Source of the DNA: an uncultured bacterium
Lineage (GTDB): Bacteria > Bacteroidota > Ignavibacteria > Kapaibacteriales > UBA4661
Length of the DNA: 32,583 nt
NCBI GenBank assembly: GCA_937899715.1
Contig: CALCNX010000037.1
Span: forward strand, 1 to 32,583
Direction of reading: 5' to 3'
The notes under the pieces were generated by a model. It made no database searches, had not been told where the DNA came from, and saw only the letters and a list, made by a program, of their open reading frames with translations. A program made the translations under genes and the position numbers. Below, piece by piece: positions 16,859 to 24,528 of this stretch. The first letter of the stretch is position 1. Every line of letters starts with the position of its first letter.

Positions 16859-16959
16859 GATGTAGTCGAGTGAGATTAAACGAGAAAAGAGTTATATGTT
16901 GAAATACAACCGAGATGCGGATGAAAATAAGGTGTAGAGAGGTTCTGCTGAACTTATAA

Positions 16960-17037
16960 GATGGGGAAAATTGGAAATTATTTTCCCCATCGTAGAACGG
17001 ATGAAGCGCATTGTAAGGATCAAGTAATGCACTTCAT
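16960..17037 (-). terminator. Tandem hairpins behind the 17046-17978 lipoprotein gene
   Basis: The first hairpin met by the minus-strand transcript pairs 17026-17037 with 17001-17012 (11 of 12 pairs, the other G-U in RNA), nine bases after the stop codon. The second pairs 16980-16991 with 16960-16971 (GATGGGGAAAAT, 12 bp, eight-base loop) and is followed by TTATAAG. Together they look like a double terminator, although the T-tracts are modest. Confidence 0.6.
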
Positions 17038-17045
17038 TGTGCGGT

Positions 17046-17978
17046 TTATGGTTGTTCAACCTTTAGAAGACGAACGGAAAAGGTTGAAACACCAGCAAGC
17101 GCTACTTTACCATCATTAGTTGATTTTGCAGCCTTGACTCGCACGGCAAGGAAGTATGAAGCCCATTGTGTGGCATTAGGATTGGTGCTGGATTGAGAGA
17201 GTCTGTCAATATACTCCTTGAAATCAGTACTGTTCAGCGTGACACTATTCGTACCAGGAGCAATTGATTTAATGATTGGTGTTACTCTGTAATCATTGGA
17301 GTAGAAGAGTACTTCTGTTTCTGCCCCTTCTTCTGCAGGTTTGTCGAGTTGGATGGTCAAGTTTTCCGATGCTTTTATTGTTGTATTGTCGTTAGCGGAT
17401 GTAATACGGCGCGTTTCCGGAATAATGATATTGTTATCATTCAAACTGAGGTCGTTCAAGGATACATTGGCAGAAAGTTTATCTGTTGCTGCAATCGGCG
17501 GAGCCCACAACAAACTAAAATTTACGAGTTGCCTATTTGCTCCTGTTGCAATGGAAAAATCTTGACCATTGAGATTGATTTTTCCGGCAATATAACCGTA
17601 CGGTACATCACGTACCAGTTTCTCTAAGCCTGCATTAGGAGTAAAATCACCTTTGAAATTCATTGTGACGTAAGTCGTACCGTTTGTTGTCGCAACCATC
17701 CGCTCAAGTTGTAATTTTACATCAGGTTCTTTGCCTTGAAGGGTTGCAACGGCTGTCAGCCCCCCGGAATTCCGCCATATAACATCGGGAGTAATGGTGC
17801 GTGCTGTGTCAATGTTTATGGGTGATTGGCAGGAAGTCATTGCCAAGAGAGCCATGAAAAGCGAGAGTGCAAAAGCCAGTACGAGGGAAGTTTGTAATGC
17901 CGCTTTTCGGCGAATGCTCCTTTCATCGGTGTAAGATGCAGGAAGAGGCGAGGCGAAGATTTGATGATTCGTGTTCAT
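17046..17978 (-). CDS. Beta-rich lipoprotein of unknown function
   Basis: A 310-residue lipoprotein. The frame is open further upstream, but the ATG at 17978 gives a long polar n-region, a hydrophobic core (SLVLAFALSLFMALLA) and a lipobox MTSC with lipidated Cys50. The mature part is rich in Asn, Ser and Thr and predicted beta strands: YVTMNFKGDF, YGYIAGKINLNG, VNFSLLWAPP, NLTIQLDKPAEEG and a final YFLAVRVKAAK and FSVRLLKVE. I recognise no named domain. By eye its second half parallels the protein at 90-701. It is likely an outer-membrane or periplasmic lipoprotein. It follows the sigma/anti-sigma pair on the same strand after a 152-base gap, so regulation by that sigma factor is possible but unproven. 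Confidence 0.75.
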   Translation of the reverse strand: MNTNHQIFASPLPASYTDERSIRRKAALQTSLVLAFALSLFMALLAMTSCQSPINIDTARTITPDVIWRNSGGLTAVATLQGKEPDVKLQLERMVATTNGTTYVTMNFKGDFTPNAGLEKLVRDVPYGYIAGKINLNGQDFSIATGANRQLVNFSLLWAPPIAATDKLSANVSLNDLSLNDNNIIIPETRRITSANDNTTIKASENLTIQLDKPAEEGAETEVLFYSNDYRVTPIIKSIAPGTNSVTLNSTDFKEYIDRLSQSSTNPNATQWASYFLAVRVKAAKSTNDGKVALAGVSTFSVRLLKVEQP

Positions 17979-18130
17979 GATTGTTAAAATTGAAATGTGT
18001 TCAAGATTATTTCGAGTAATAAGCATTTGTTGACCTGAACTGCTCCTGCAGCAGTAGCTACGATGCTGCACGGGCGGTTACAACGAGTGGAAAAGCATAT
18101 CAAACGGTTAGGTGAAAAGAGTGAATCAGA

Positions 18131-19450
18131 TTAGAAGCGAATGGAAACACCATAGGTGAAACCAATATTTTGTGTCGGGTACCATGTGCCTTGATGTCCG
18201 TAAACAATCGCACTTGCTTCCGCACCAAGTAAGAATTGTGTTCGGTTGTCTGGAGCAAACCGCACACCAAGCATGGCGCGTCCCGTCAGCCCCACGTCCG
18301 CACCGCCCAGAACAGTGTGGACAAAAGGCGTGAGCATACTTTCGGGGAAGAGCGTGTAGCGATATGCCACACCTGCCCATGAAAGCGTCGGGTTTTGCTC
18401 AATGATAAAAGGGATTCCTTCGTTGTTGCGGGAGCGGAAGGTCTGGAAATACGCTTCCTGTCCGGCTTCGATGCCGATTTCGTGGTGTGACGCAAGGCGA
18501 TAGAGTGCGCTGATTGCCGTGTTCGGCGCAATGGCGAGTGCTGCATTGGAGCCGATGGTCGCCTGTGGAACAGACCGTGAGCGGATGCCGCGTACACCAA
18601 GCGTGAGATTGTTATACCAGTCGCCTGTTTTGGGCGTTTCATTTGGATTGCTTTGCGGCGCTTGCGGCAAGGGCGGTGTCATTGCGGTTTCCGTGGGTGC
18701 TGTCGTCGTCGTCGGCTTCGTCTCAGCGTTTCGTTCTGCCGTAAGGCGCTTGTTTTCTTCGCGGGCATCGTGTAGGGCACTTCGGAGTTCATCGGTCAAT
18801 GCTGACATTGTTGCTTGGAATTGAGCGAACTCACGTTGAAGCCCGTTCTGAAAATCGTTGGTAGCGGCAGATGTTTGGCTACCCGTGTGATAATGATGAA
18901 CGACTTCTCGCATAACCCGCACTGTGTCTCGCGTTTGCACGGACGACGCATTAAAATTTGCCGCAGAGGCATAACCGCTTTGAGGTGGAATCGTTCCGTT
19001 GCTGTTAAATCCCGTACTCATACTGCCGCCAAAGGTGCTATTGCCGTAGGGACGCAGAAAGAAAAAGAAAAGTAATCCCGTGAAAAGTGAGGTAGCAAGC
19101 GATGAAAGCAAAACCTCGCGCCACAATACTCGTTGAACAATCGGAGCGGCAGCCGCGATAACTGTCTCTGCTATTGGAGCATTGGGAATCTGCACAGACG
19201 GTACTTGCACAGGAGGCGTTGGAATTGGTGCGCTTGCGCCAAAACCAAGTCGTGCAAAAATTGCATCTCTGGCTTCGGGCGGCGGCATAAAGGCTTCGGT
19301 GTCGCTTTGCACGGCGCGTTTGATGCGCAGAAGCTGTTGCATTTCGGCTCGAAGGTCAATGTCTTGCGCAAGCGCGTGAAAAAGTGATTCCTGATGCTCT
19401 CCGGCGAGTGTGCCGTCAAGAAAGTCGTGGAGGAGTTCGGAGTAATTCAT
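18131..19450 (-). CDS. Putative trans-envelope anti-sigma factor: cytoplasmic helical domain, membrane helix, coiled coil and C-terminal outer-membrane beta-barrel
   Basis: A 439-residue protein encoded 50 bases behind an ECF sigma gene. Residues 1-50 form helices (LLHDFLDGTLAGEHQ, LFHALAQDIDLRAEMQQLL) resembling anti-sigma domains, without Cys and hence without the HxxxCxxC zinc motif. A Pro-rich link (74-92) leads to one membrane helix (about 112-132, ending LLFFFFLRP). Then come an Asn/Ser/Gly-rich stretch (135-170), a charged coiled coil (about 198-242, FQNGLQREFAQFQ, ELRSALHDAREENKRL) and a Thr/Pro-rich link (245-275). The last 160 residues alternate in the manner of outer-membrane strands (WYNNLTLGVRGI, HEIGIEAGQEAYF, TQFLLGAEASAIVYG) and end in FTYGVSIRF with a terminal Phe, as OMPs do. 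The sigma-inhibitor role is inferred from gene order and architecture; the barrel call is inferred from pattern. Confidence 0.7.
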   Translation of the reverse strand: MNYSELLHDFLDGTLAGEHQESLFHALAQDIDLRAEMQQLLRIKRAVQSDTEAFMPPPEARDAIFARLGFGASAPIPTPPVQVPSVQIPNAPIAETVIAAAAPIVQRVLWREVLLSSLATSLFTGLLFFFFLRPYGNSTFGGSMSTGFNSNGTIPPQSGYASAANFNASSVQTRDTVRVMREVVHHYHTGSQTSAATNDFQNGLQREFAQFQATMSALTDELRSALHDAREENKRLTAERNAETKPTTTTAPTETAMTPPLPQAPQSNPNETPKTGDWYNNLTLGVRGIRSRSVPQATIGSNAALAIAPNTAISALYRLASHHEIGIEAGQEAYFQTFRSRNNEGIPFIIEQNPTLSWAGVAYRYTLFPESMLTPFVHTVLGGADVGLTGRAMLGVRFAPDNRTQFLLGAEASAIVYGHQGTWYPTQNIGFTYGVSIRF

Positions 19451-19500
19451 GGTCGTACTATGATGTTGAGTTTTGAATGCTGAGTGTTGGGGCGAAGTAT

Positions 19501-20103
19501 TTACGAGCGCTCTAAATCCTGCAAGTAGGGCATTAGAATTTGTCTGAGCTTTTGTTTCGCACGGAAGGCGCGTGTTTTTGCAGTTGCCTCGTTTGTGCCG
19601 ACTATGTCGCCGATTTCTTGGTATGAGAGTCCGTCATATTCTCGAAGAACAAATGCCTCGCGGTGTTCCGCGTCCAGAAGATCAAGTGCAAGACTGATGA
19701 GATTCAGCAATTCACTCTCTTCATAAGATACGCCGTGCGCAGGTGCGGGCAATTCCAGTCCATCCAATGCCGTTGTGGGGCGCGTGTCGCGTTTGTGATT
19801 GAGACAGAGGTTTCGTGCTATTGTCAGCAAGAAACCTGCTACATTGGTCATGCTTCGTTCTTCCGAAGCGCTTTTGTAAAAGCGAATGAAGGTGTCCTGA
19901 AAAACATCCCGTGCCTGGTCTTTATTGCCCAGCACCTTCAGACAATAGGCGTAGATGCGGGCGGAATACCGATTGTACAACTCGTTAAAGGCGTACTCGG
20001 CATCCGATGCGCGTTTACAAATGCGCTCAAACAGTTCTGCATCTGTGGTCGAAGAATAACCCATATCTCTCAAATGTTGCTTTTGAACAATTTCCTGCAT
20101 CAT
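19501..20103 (-). CDS. ECF-type RNA polymerase sigma factor
   Basis: A 200-residue sigma-70 family factor with only regions 2 and 4. Region 2 (about 38-105) shows AFNELYNRYSARIYAYCLKV, DQARDVFQDTFIRFYKS and the -10 recognition helix GFLLTIARNLCLNHKRD. Region 4 (about 137-190) shows LLDAEHREAFVLREYDGLS and the helix-turn-helix YQEIGDIVGTNEATAKTRAFRA, given here split as YQEIGDIVGTNEAT and AKTRAFRAKQKL. The frame is open to 20304, but the extra residues are unlike any sigma factor; the ATGs at 20103 and 20100 start just before the conserved part. It is transcribed away from the TetR gene, with a 255-base divergent region between them. The next gene is its likely membrane-bound inhibitor. Signal and targets unknown; ECF factors commonly respond to envelope conditions. 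Confidence 0.93.
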   Translation of the reverse strand: MMQEIVQKQHLRDMGYSSTTDAELFERICKRASDAEYAFNELYNRYSARIYAYCLKVLGNKDQARDVFQDTFIRFYKSASEERSMTNVAGFLLTIARNLCLNHKRDTRPTTALDGLELPAPAHGVSYEESELLNLISLALDLLDAEHREAFVLREYDGLSYQEIGDIVGTNEATAKTRAFRAKQKLRQILMPYLQDLERS

Positions 20104-20296
20104 TGCGTTTCTATTAGGAGTAACCCACGCTTTTGAAAATCGTTTCAAATTTTTTGCAAAATTCTGCAATATAGTACGCAAAGCAAGTTTTGAAGCGGTT
20201 TGTAGTGCGATAGTTGCTGCACAAGAATATAGAACATTGAGAAGGAATATTCGACACGTAAAGAATATTTGGTGAAAAATAATTTTTTTGCAACTT

Positions 20297-20326
20297 GCGA
20301 CCATATAGTCGCGTATAGATAGTCGC
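20297..20326. promoter_or_regulatory. Probable TetR operator: GCGAC/GTCGC palindrome with a repeated half-site
   Basis: GCGAC at 20297-20301 and GTCGC at 20308-20312 form an inverted repeat centred on CATATA. A further ATAGTCGC at 20319-20326 repeats the half-site at 20305-20312 with a 14-base offset. The cluster ends 32 bases before the ATG of the TetR gene, where autorepressor sites of this family usually lie. A TTGCAA (20288-20293) and TATAGA (20314-20319) might be promoter elements, but their 20-base spacing is long. Confidence 0.5.
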
Positions 20327-20358
20327 TACCAATCAGTCACAATATCAAAAACTTCGTT

Positions 20359-21051
20359 ATGATAGCTTTAACAACATTTACCAATCTTCCTCAAGACCGA
20401 CAGGAAGCCATTGTCATGGCGGCGGCGGAAGAATTTGCTTTCAAAGACTACGAAAGCGCCTCGCTTTCGGAAATCATCAAGCGTATTGGCATTGCCAAGG
20501 GCAGTTTTTATCGGTATTTCGATAGCAAACTTTCTCTTTACCGCTATGTGCTGAACTATGGCATACAGCTTCGCCTCAAGCATGAAGGCAGTATTTTGAA
20601 GGAAGAGCAGGGCGATTTTTTTGAACTACTCGTTAGGAATTTTCAAGAAAAGCTCGCCTTCGACCTGAAGTATCCACTCTTTGGTGCGCTCTCCTATAAA
20701 GCGCTTCAGGAGCAGCACGAGGAAGTGCGGGAAACGCAGAAGGAACTACGCAATCAGATTGTGAGCGTCGTCGTACAAATGCTTGAAATGCAACAAAAGC
20801 GCGGTGTTATTCGCGCTGATATTGACACACAGCTCATGGCGCACTCCATTTTTCATCTCCAAGCCGGAATGTATGATTACCTTTCCTATCGCTTCGGTAT
20901 TGACATTCGAGCTAATATCCGTGAGCGAAAGCCGATTGTGGAGCTGGGAAAAAAACAGGTGCTGAAAGTAGCGGAAGAACTGGCTTCCATGCTAAAAATC
21001 GGAATGATAACCAATACGAAAAACACCCATACTAAACGAAAAAGGACGTAA
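20359..21051 (+). CDS. TetR/AcrR-family transcriptional regulator
   Basis: A 230-residue dimeric repressor type. The N-terminal helix-turn-helix spans about residues 12-58: RQEAIVMAAAEEFAFKDYES, then LSEIIKRIGIAKGSFYRYF and DSKLSLYRYVL. The rest is all-helical with a hydrophobic ligand pocket (PLFGALSYKALQE, FHLQAGMYDYLSYRFGID) and a very basic tail (KNTHTKRKRT). It is the first gene of a tight operon with an ABC exporter (two bases to the ATPase start), so it most likely represses that exporter and itself until an effector binds. A palindromic site at 20297-20326 fits as its operator. Effector unknown. Confidence 0.92.
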   Translation: MIALTTFTNLPQDRQEAIVMAAAEEFAFKDYESASLSEIIKRIGIAKGSFYRYFDSKLSLYRYVLNYGIQLRLKHEGSILKEEQGDFFELLVRNFQEKLAFDLKYPLFGALSYKALQEQHEEVRETQKELRNQIVSVVVQMLEMQQKRGVIRADIDTQLMAHSIFHLQAGMYDYLSYRFGIDIRANIRERKPIVELGKKQVLKVAEELASMLKIGMITNTKNTHTKRKRT

Positions 21052-21053
21052 GA

Positions 21054-21962
21054 ATGAACATCATTCAAACACAAAATCTCACCAAAAAATTCGGCTCCTC
21101 AACAGCTGTCGAAGGGCTTTCACTGACGGTTGCCAAAGGGGAAATCTATGGTTTTTTGGGGCTGAACGGTGCCGGGAAAACAACGACAATTCGTATGTTG
21201 CTCGGCATGATTTCTCCCACAAGCGGCTCCATTACGCTCTTTGGCAAAGATCTCGCCCGCAAGTCGGACATCTGGAACGACGTGGGGTACATGGTCGAAA
21301 CTCCGCACGCATATCCCGACTTGTCCGTGTGGGAGAATTTAGAAATCATCGCCCGCCTGCGCGGTATTTTTAGCAAGAATGCTGTGAATGACGTGATTGA
21401 GCGCCTGCATCTCACACAGTACCGCGACAAACAAGCGAAGCACCTCTCACTTGGCAATGCGCAACGTCTGGGGCTGGCAAAAGCGCTCATGCACAAACCG
21501 AAATTGTTGCTATTGGACGAACCTATCAATGGCTTAGACCCCGCAGGAATACTTGAGGTACGGGAAATGCTGCAAGAATTGGCACTGAATGGCACAACCA
21601 TTTTTCTTTCGAGCCATATTTTAAGCGAGATGGCAAAACTTGCAACGCGCATCGGGATTATTCACGCGGGAAGGCTCCTGACGCAAGTGCTGACGCAGGA
21701 TTTGGAAAAACACCTCCACAAAACGCTTTTGCTTGGTACGCGCAATAATGTCGCCGCGCTGGAACTCTTGCACAGAAGCGGCTTTCAGGCGACGATGAAC
21801 GGAGATACGTATTTGCACAGCACCGATGCCCGCGCTCTTGCACATCCCGAAGCACTCGCCACGCTCTGCGTGCAGGCACATCTACCACCCCAGCATTTAT
21901 CGGTCGTTGAAGAAGATTTGGAACAGTTCTTTTTACGAACCATTCACGGAAGCGCTGTTTAA
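21054..21962 (+). CDS. ABC transporter ATP-binding protein (ABC-2 type exporter)
   Basis: A 302-residue ATPase that powers the permease encoded next. Walker A is GLNGAGKTTT (about residues 38-47), the Q-loop region is VGYMVETPHAYPDLSVWENL, the signature motif is LSLGNAQRLGLAKAL, Walker B is LLLLDEPINGLDP, and the switch His is in FLSSHIL. The signature reads LSLGN rather than LSGGQ, a common relaxed form in bacitracin/BcrA-like and Nod-type ATPases. A C-terminal extension of about 90 residues (QDLEKHLHKTLLLG onward) is typical of this DRA/CcmA-like group. ATG 21054 lies two bases after the TetR stop. Substrate unknown; resistance to a hydrophobic or peptide compound is a reasonable guess from the TetR linkage. 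Confidence 0.94.
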   Translation: MNIIQTQNLTKKFGSSTAVEGLSLTVAKGEIYGFLGLNGAGKTTTIRMLLGMISPTSGSITLFGKDLARKSDIWNDVGYMVETPHAYPDLSVWENLEIIARLRGIFSKNAVNDVIERLHLTQYRDKQAKHLSLGNAQRLGLAKALMHKPKLLLLDEPINGLDPAGILEVREMLQELALNGTTIFLSSHILSEMAKLATRIGIIHAGRLLTQVLTQDLEKHLHKTLLLGTRNNVAALELLHRSGFQATMNGDTYLHSTDARALAHPEALATLCVQAHLPPQHLSVVEEDLEQFFLRTIHGSAV

Positions 21963-21999
21963 ACTCAGATTTTTTATTCAATATTTCAATACAACAACC

Positions 22000-22806
22000 A
22001 TGACTTCTCTATCCTTTCCCAAACAATTCTCGCAAGCATTTCTCGCCGAAGTGCTCAAAAACAAACGTTCACCTATCACGTGGATCACCTTTCTCGTCTT
22101 TGCACTTGCGCCGCTCATGGGCGGTCTGTTTATGCTTATTTTGCAGCATCCGGAGATGATGCCCCAAGCCGGAATGATGAGAAACAAAGCCGCCGCGATG
22201 TCTATGACGGCAGAATGGAATTCCATGTTTATCATGCTCACGCAGTCTGTCGGCGTTGGTGGGGTGATGATGTTTGGGTTTGTCGCCGCGTGGCTTTTCG
22301 GACGGGAATACTCCGACGGCACAGCAAAAGACCTACTTGCGCTTCCTGTTTCGCGCTCCGCTATTATCAGCGCAAAATTTTTGGTCTATGCTCTCTGGTG
22401 CATGGCTCTTGCTGTCTCGAATGTTCTACTGGGCGTGGGAATTGGCGCGGTGCTGCAATTACCCAATTGGAGTGCCGTAGGGGTGCTTGAGTATGGAAGC
22501 ATTTATGCCGGAACGGTCTTGCTGACGATGCTGGTAGATATGCCGATTGCGCTTTTTGCGCTGTGGGGCAAAGGCTACATGGCTCCGCTAGGCTTTGTCG
22601 TTATGACGATTGTTTTTTCGCAAATCATTGCTGCGGTGGGCTTCGGAACGTATTTTCCGTGGGCGATTCCGGGCTTATTCAGTGGAGCGGCGGGCGAAAT
22701 GAAAGCGGGTCTCAATGTGGCGAGTTATACAATCGTTGTTATGACGGGATGTATTGGCTATGGAACGGCGCTGTGGTACTGGAATGTGAGCGACCACGTG
22801 CAGTGA
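22000..22806 (+). CDS. ABC-2 type transporter permease
   Basis: A 268-residue inner-membrane permease with about six hydrophobic segments: ITWITFLVFALAPLMGGLFML, written in part as ITWITFLVFALAPLMGG, then GVGGVMMFGFVAAWLFG, FLVYALWCMALAVSNVLLG, TVLLTMLVDMPIALFAL, GFVVMTIVFSQIIAAVGF and the last near VMTGCIGYGTALWYW. The FGREYSDGTAKDLLALPVSR motif after the second helix is characteristic of ABC-2 permeases such as those of bacitracin or lantibiotic-type exporters. The frame extends to 21826, but that overlaps the ATPase; the ATG at 22000, 37 bases after the ATPase stop, gives the normal start. It forms the exporter with the preceding ATPase and ends the TetR operon. Confidence 0.9.
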   Translation: MTSLSFPKQFSQAFLAEVLKNKRSPITWITFLVFALAPLMGGLFMLILQHPEMMPQAGMMRNKAAAMSMTAEWNSMFIMLTQSVGVGGVMMFGFVAAWLFGREYSDGTAKDLLALPVSRSAIISAKFLVYALWCMALAVSNVLLGVGIGAVLQLPNWSAVGVLEYGSIYAGTVLLTMLVDMPIALFALWGKGYMAPLGFVVMTIVFSQIIAAVGFGTYFPWAIPGLFSGAAGEMKAGLNVASYTIVVMTGCIGYGTALWYWNVSDHVQ

Positions 22807-23142
22807 GAAGCGGAAAGTGCTTACAAGAACTTCAAAAAAAATTCTCTGAAAACATCCTAAAAAATACCCTGCGAAGCCCGTCCGTACTGCATTTCCTGAG
22901 AATTTGATGCTTGGGTGTGGATGGTAAGCGGGAACTGGTTGTGCGAGCTTGTCGGCTGAAAGGGTGTGTGTTCAAGAAGCCATTGTTTCTGCGGTTCTAC
23001 AAGTGCTGCCAGTAAAAGTGATGCGTTGTGATGCGTGTGAGGTAGTAAAATTGAGGGTTGCATACTGAAAGTGAGATTGTGATACATTCGTTGAAGCGCT
23101 GCGGAAGTAGTGCGCTTACTATGCTTATACGGTACTCAACAA
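22807..23142. other. Intergenic stretch without a supported gene
   Basis: Between the permease stop and the hairpin at 23143 there are 336 bases. Two small open frames exist (minus 22857-23087, 76 codons; plus 23058-23246, 62 codons), but neither has a recognisable domain, membrane segment or ribosome-binding site, and the second runs through the terminator into the LD-carboxypeptidase gene. No hairpin with a T-tract was found right behind the permease. A decayed gene or a small RNA cannot be excluded. Confidence 0.5.
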
Positions 23143-23193
23143 CAAACGTTCCAAAAAAGTTCGCTTTAAGCGAATTATTATTTGGAACGTTTG
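23143..23193 (-). terminator. Nested inverted repeat acting as terminator of the LD-carboxypeptidase gene
   Basis: Outer arms CAAACGTTCCAAA (23143-23155) and TTTGGAACGTTTG (23181-23193) pair perfectly over 13 bp. Inside lies a second hairpin TTCGCT/AGCGAA (23160-23165 with 23169-23174). On the minus strand the inner hairpin is followed by CTTTTTT, a classic terminator, 22 bases after the gene's stop codon. The outer arms are unusual for a simple terminator. Confidence 0.75.
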
Positions 23194-23214
23194 AAGAGAT
23201 TGAAAGTTTAATTT

Positions 23215-24291
23215 CTAACTTTGAACCGCCGACTCCAACAATGTGAGTGTTCCTGAGTTGGCATCCAGTTCCGCCTGAATACCGATAGGGTAGGTGTATT
23301 TTTGCGGGACGTGCCCGAACTGCAAGCCTGTTACAATAGGAATACCAAGCCCACCAAGCCTGTCGGCAAGCACTTCTTGGACAGTAAACGAATGGGCAGT
23401 GTCTTCGGCATCACATTTGGTAAATTGCCCGATGGCAATGCCTTTGCAGGATTGAAGTTTGCCGGCAAGCAAAAGCTGTGTAATCATACGGTCTATGCGA
23501 TATGGCTCTTCAGTTACATCCTCAAAAAAGAGAAGAGCGCCTTTGGTGCTCACCTCAAGCGGTGTTCCCGTCGTGGCGGCAAGCAGCGTAAGGTTTCCGC
23601 CGATAAGCCGTGCCTGTGCTTTGCCCGGCGTGAGCGTTTTCCAGCCTTCGGTGGGCGGCATTACTATTGGTTCAAACGACTTTGTTTTGCCGGATTCCTT
23701 TGCTGTACTAGCGTTTGCTGTGGTAACGGTAAGAAAACTTTTTTCCGTGAACTCGTGCCACGGAGCCAATGCGCCCGGACCATGAAAGCAGACCAGCCCT
23801 GTTCGTTGGTGAATGGTGTTGATAAGCGCCGTAATATCGCTGTAGCCTGCAATAATTTTGGGGTGCTTGCGAATGGAAGCGTAATTGAGCATTTCCAGCA
23901 TACGCATCGTGCCGTAGCCGCCCCGTGCGCAAATAATGGCATCAACGGCAGGATTTTCCACCGCTGCCATAAATTCCGCTGCCCGTTCTTTATCTGTTGT
24001 AGAGAAGTACCCAAGCTGTTTTCCCGCATTTGCGCCCAACTGTACTTTGTAGCCGAGTTTTTCCAAATACGCTTTTCCTGCTTCCACTTCTTCCATTTTT
24101 GTCCATCCGGCAGGGAAGGTGAGACCAATCGTCATGCCGCTTTGGAGTGCTTTGGGTTTGATGAGTTTCGGTGTTTTTGCTGAAAGTGATGAGGTTTTCT
24201 TATTTGATTGGGCAAGAGTGCTAACGGGGAGTGTGGCTGCGGCAAGCGTGGCTGCGGCAGTGCGGAAAAGATTGCGACGCGATGGGTTCAT
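23215..24291 (-). CDS. LD-carboxypeptidase (peptidase family S66) with Tat-type signal
   Basis: Serine peptidase that removes the terminal D-Ala from tetrapeptide muropeptides during peptidoglycan recycling (family knowledge from LdcA/MccF). Visible are MTIGLTFPAGW, ICARGGYGTMRMLEML, the nucleophile Ser151 in IAGYSDITALIN, a Glu region FFEDVTEEPYRIDRM and a C-terminal His in LQFGHVPQKYTYPIG, which together supply the Ser-Glu-His triad. The N-terminus reads SRRNLFR followed by a hydrophobic Ala-rich stretch ending STLAQ, a twin-arginine signal, so this copy is probably exported folded, unlike cytosolic LdcA. Starts upstream of the ATG at 24291 would bury the signal. Length 357 aa is normal plus leader. 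It is divergent from the AraC-type gene. Confidence 0.9.
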   Translation of the reverse strand: MNPSRRNLFRTAAATLAAATLPVSTLAQSNKKTSSLSAKTPKLIKPKALQSGMTIGLTFPAGWTKMEEVEAGKAYLEKLGYKVQLGANAGKQLGYFSTTDKERAAEFMAAVENPAVDAIICARGGYGTMRMLEMLNYASIRKHPKIIAGYSDITALINTIHQRTGLVCFHGPGALAPWHEFTEKSFLTVTTANASTAKESGKTKSFEPIVMPPTEGWKTLTPGKAQARLIGGNLTLLAATTGTPLEVSTKGALLFFEDVTEEPYRIDRMITQLLLAGKLQSCKGIAIGQFTKCDAEDTAHSFTVQEVLADRLGGLGIPIVTGLQFGHVPQKYTYPIGIQAELDANSGTLTLLESAVQS

Positions 24292-24528
24292 GGGGGAGCG
24301 TACAAAAATGTGTAACGAAAGTACCCTCAAGTGGGCATTGAATGAATGTTCGTAAAATACAAAAACTTCAGTGCTTCATCGGCACATTTCTGAGATTGAG
24401 CCAAGCATCGGTGCAGAAAATTCATACTCACCACTCCAAGACCCGAAAACAAGATTCGATAATCTCTTGCGTCAATAACCTTGTAAAACGGCTTTCGGAC
24501 TCAGTTTCTACTCTTCACATCAAAAAAT

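Noticed and set aside
20104..20304. N-terminal extension of the ECF sigma factor by 67 codons
   Set aside because: The extra residues are unlike any sigma factor, and ATG codons at 20103 and 20100 stand just before the conserved region.
22857..23087. A 76-codon minus-strand frame in the intergenic region behind the ABC permease
   Set aside because: No domain, no membrane segment, no convincing start; kept only as part of the intergenic description.
23058..23246. A 62-codon plus-strand frame crossing the nested inverted repeat
   Set aside because: It runs through the terminator and into the end of the carboxypeptidase gene on the other strand, and shows no known motif.
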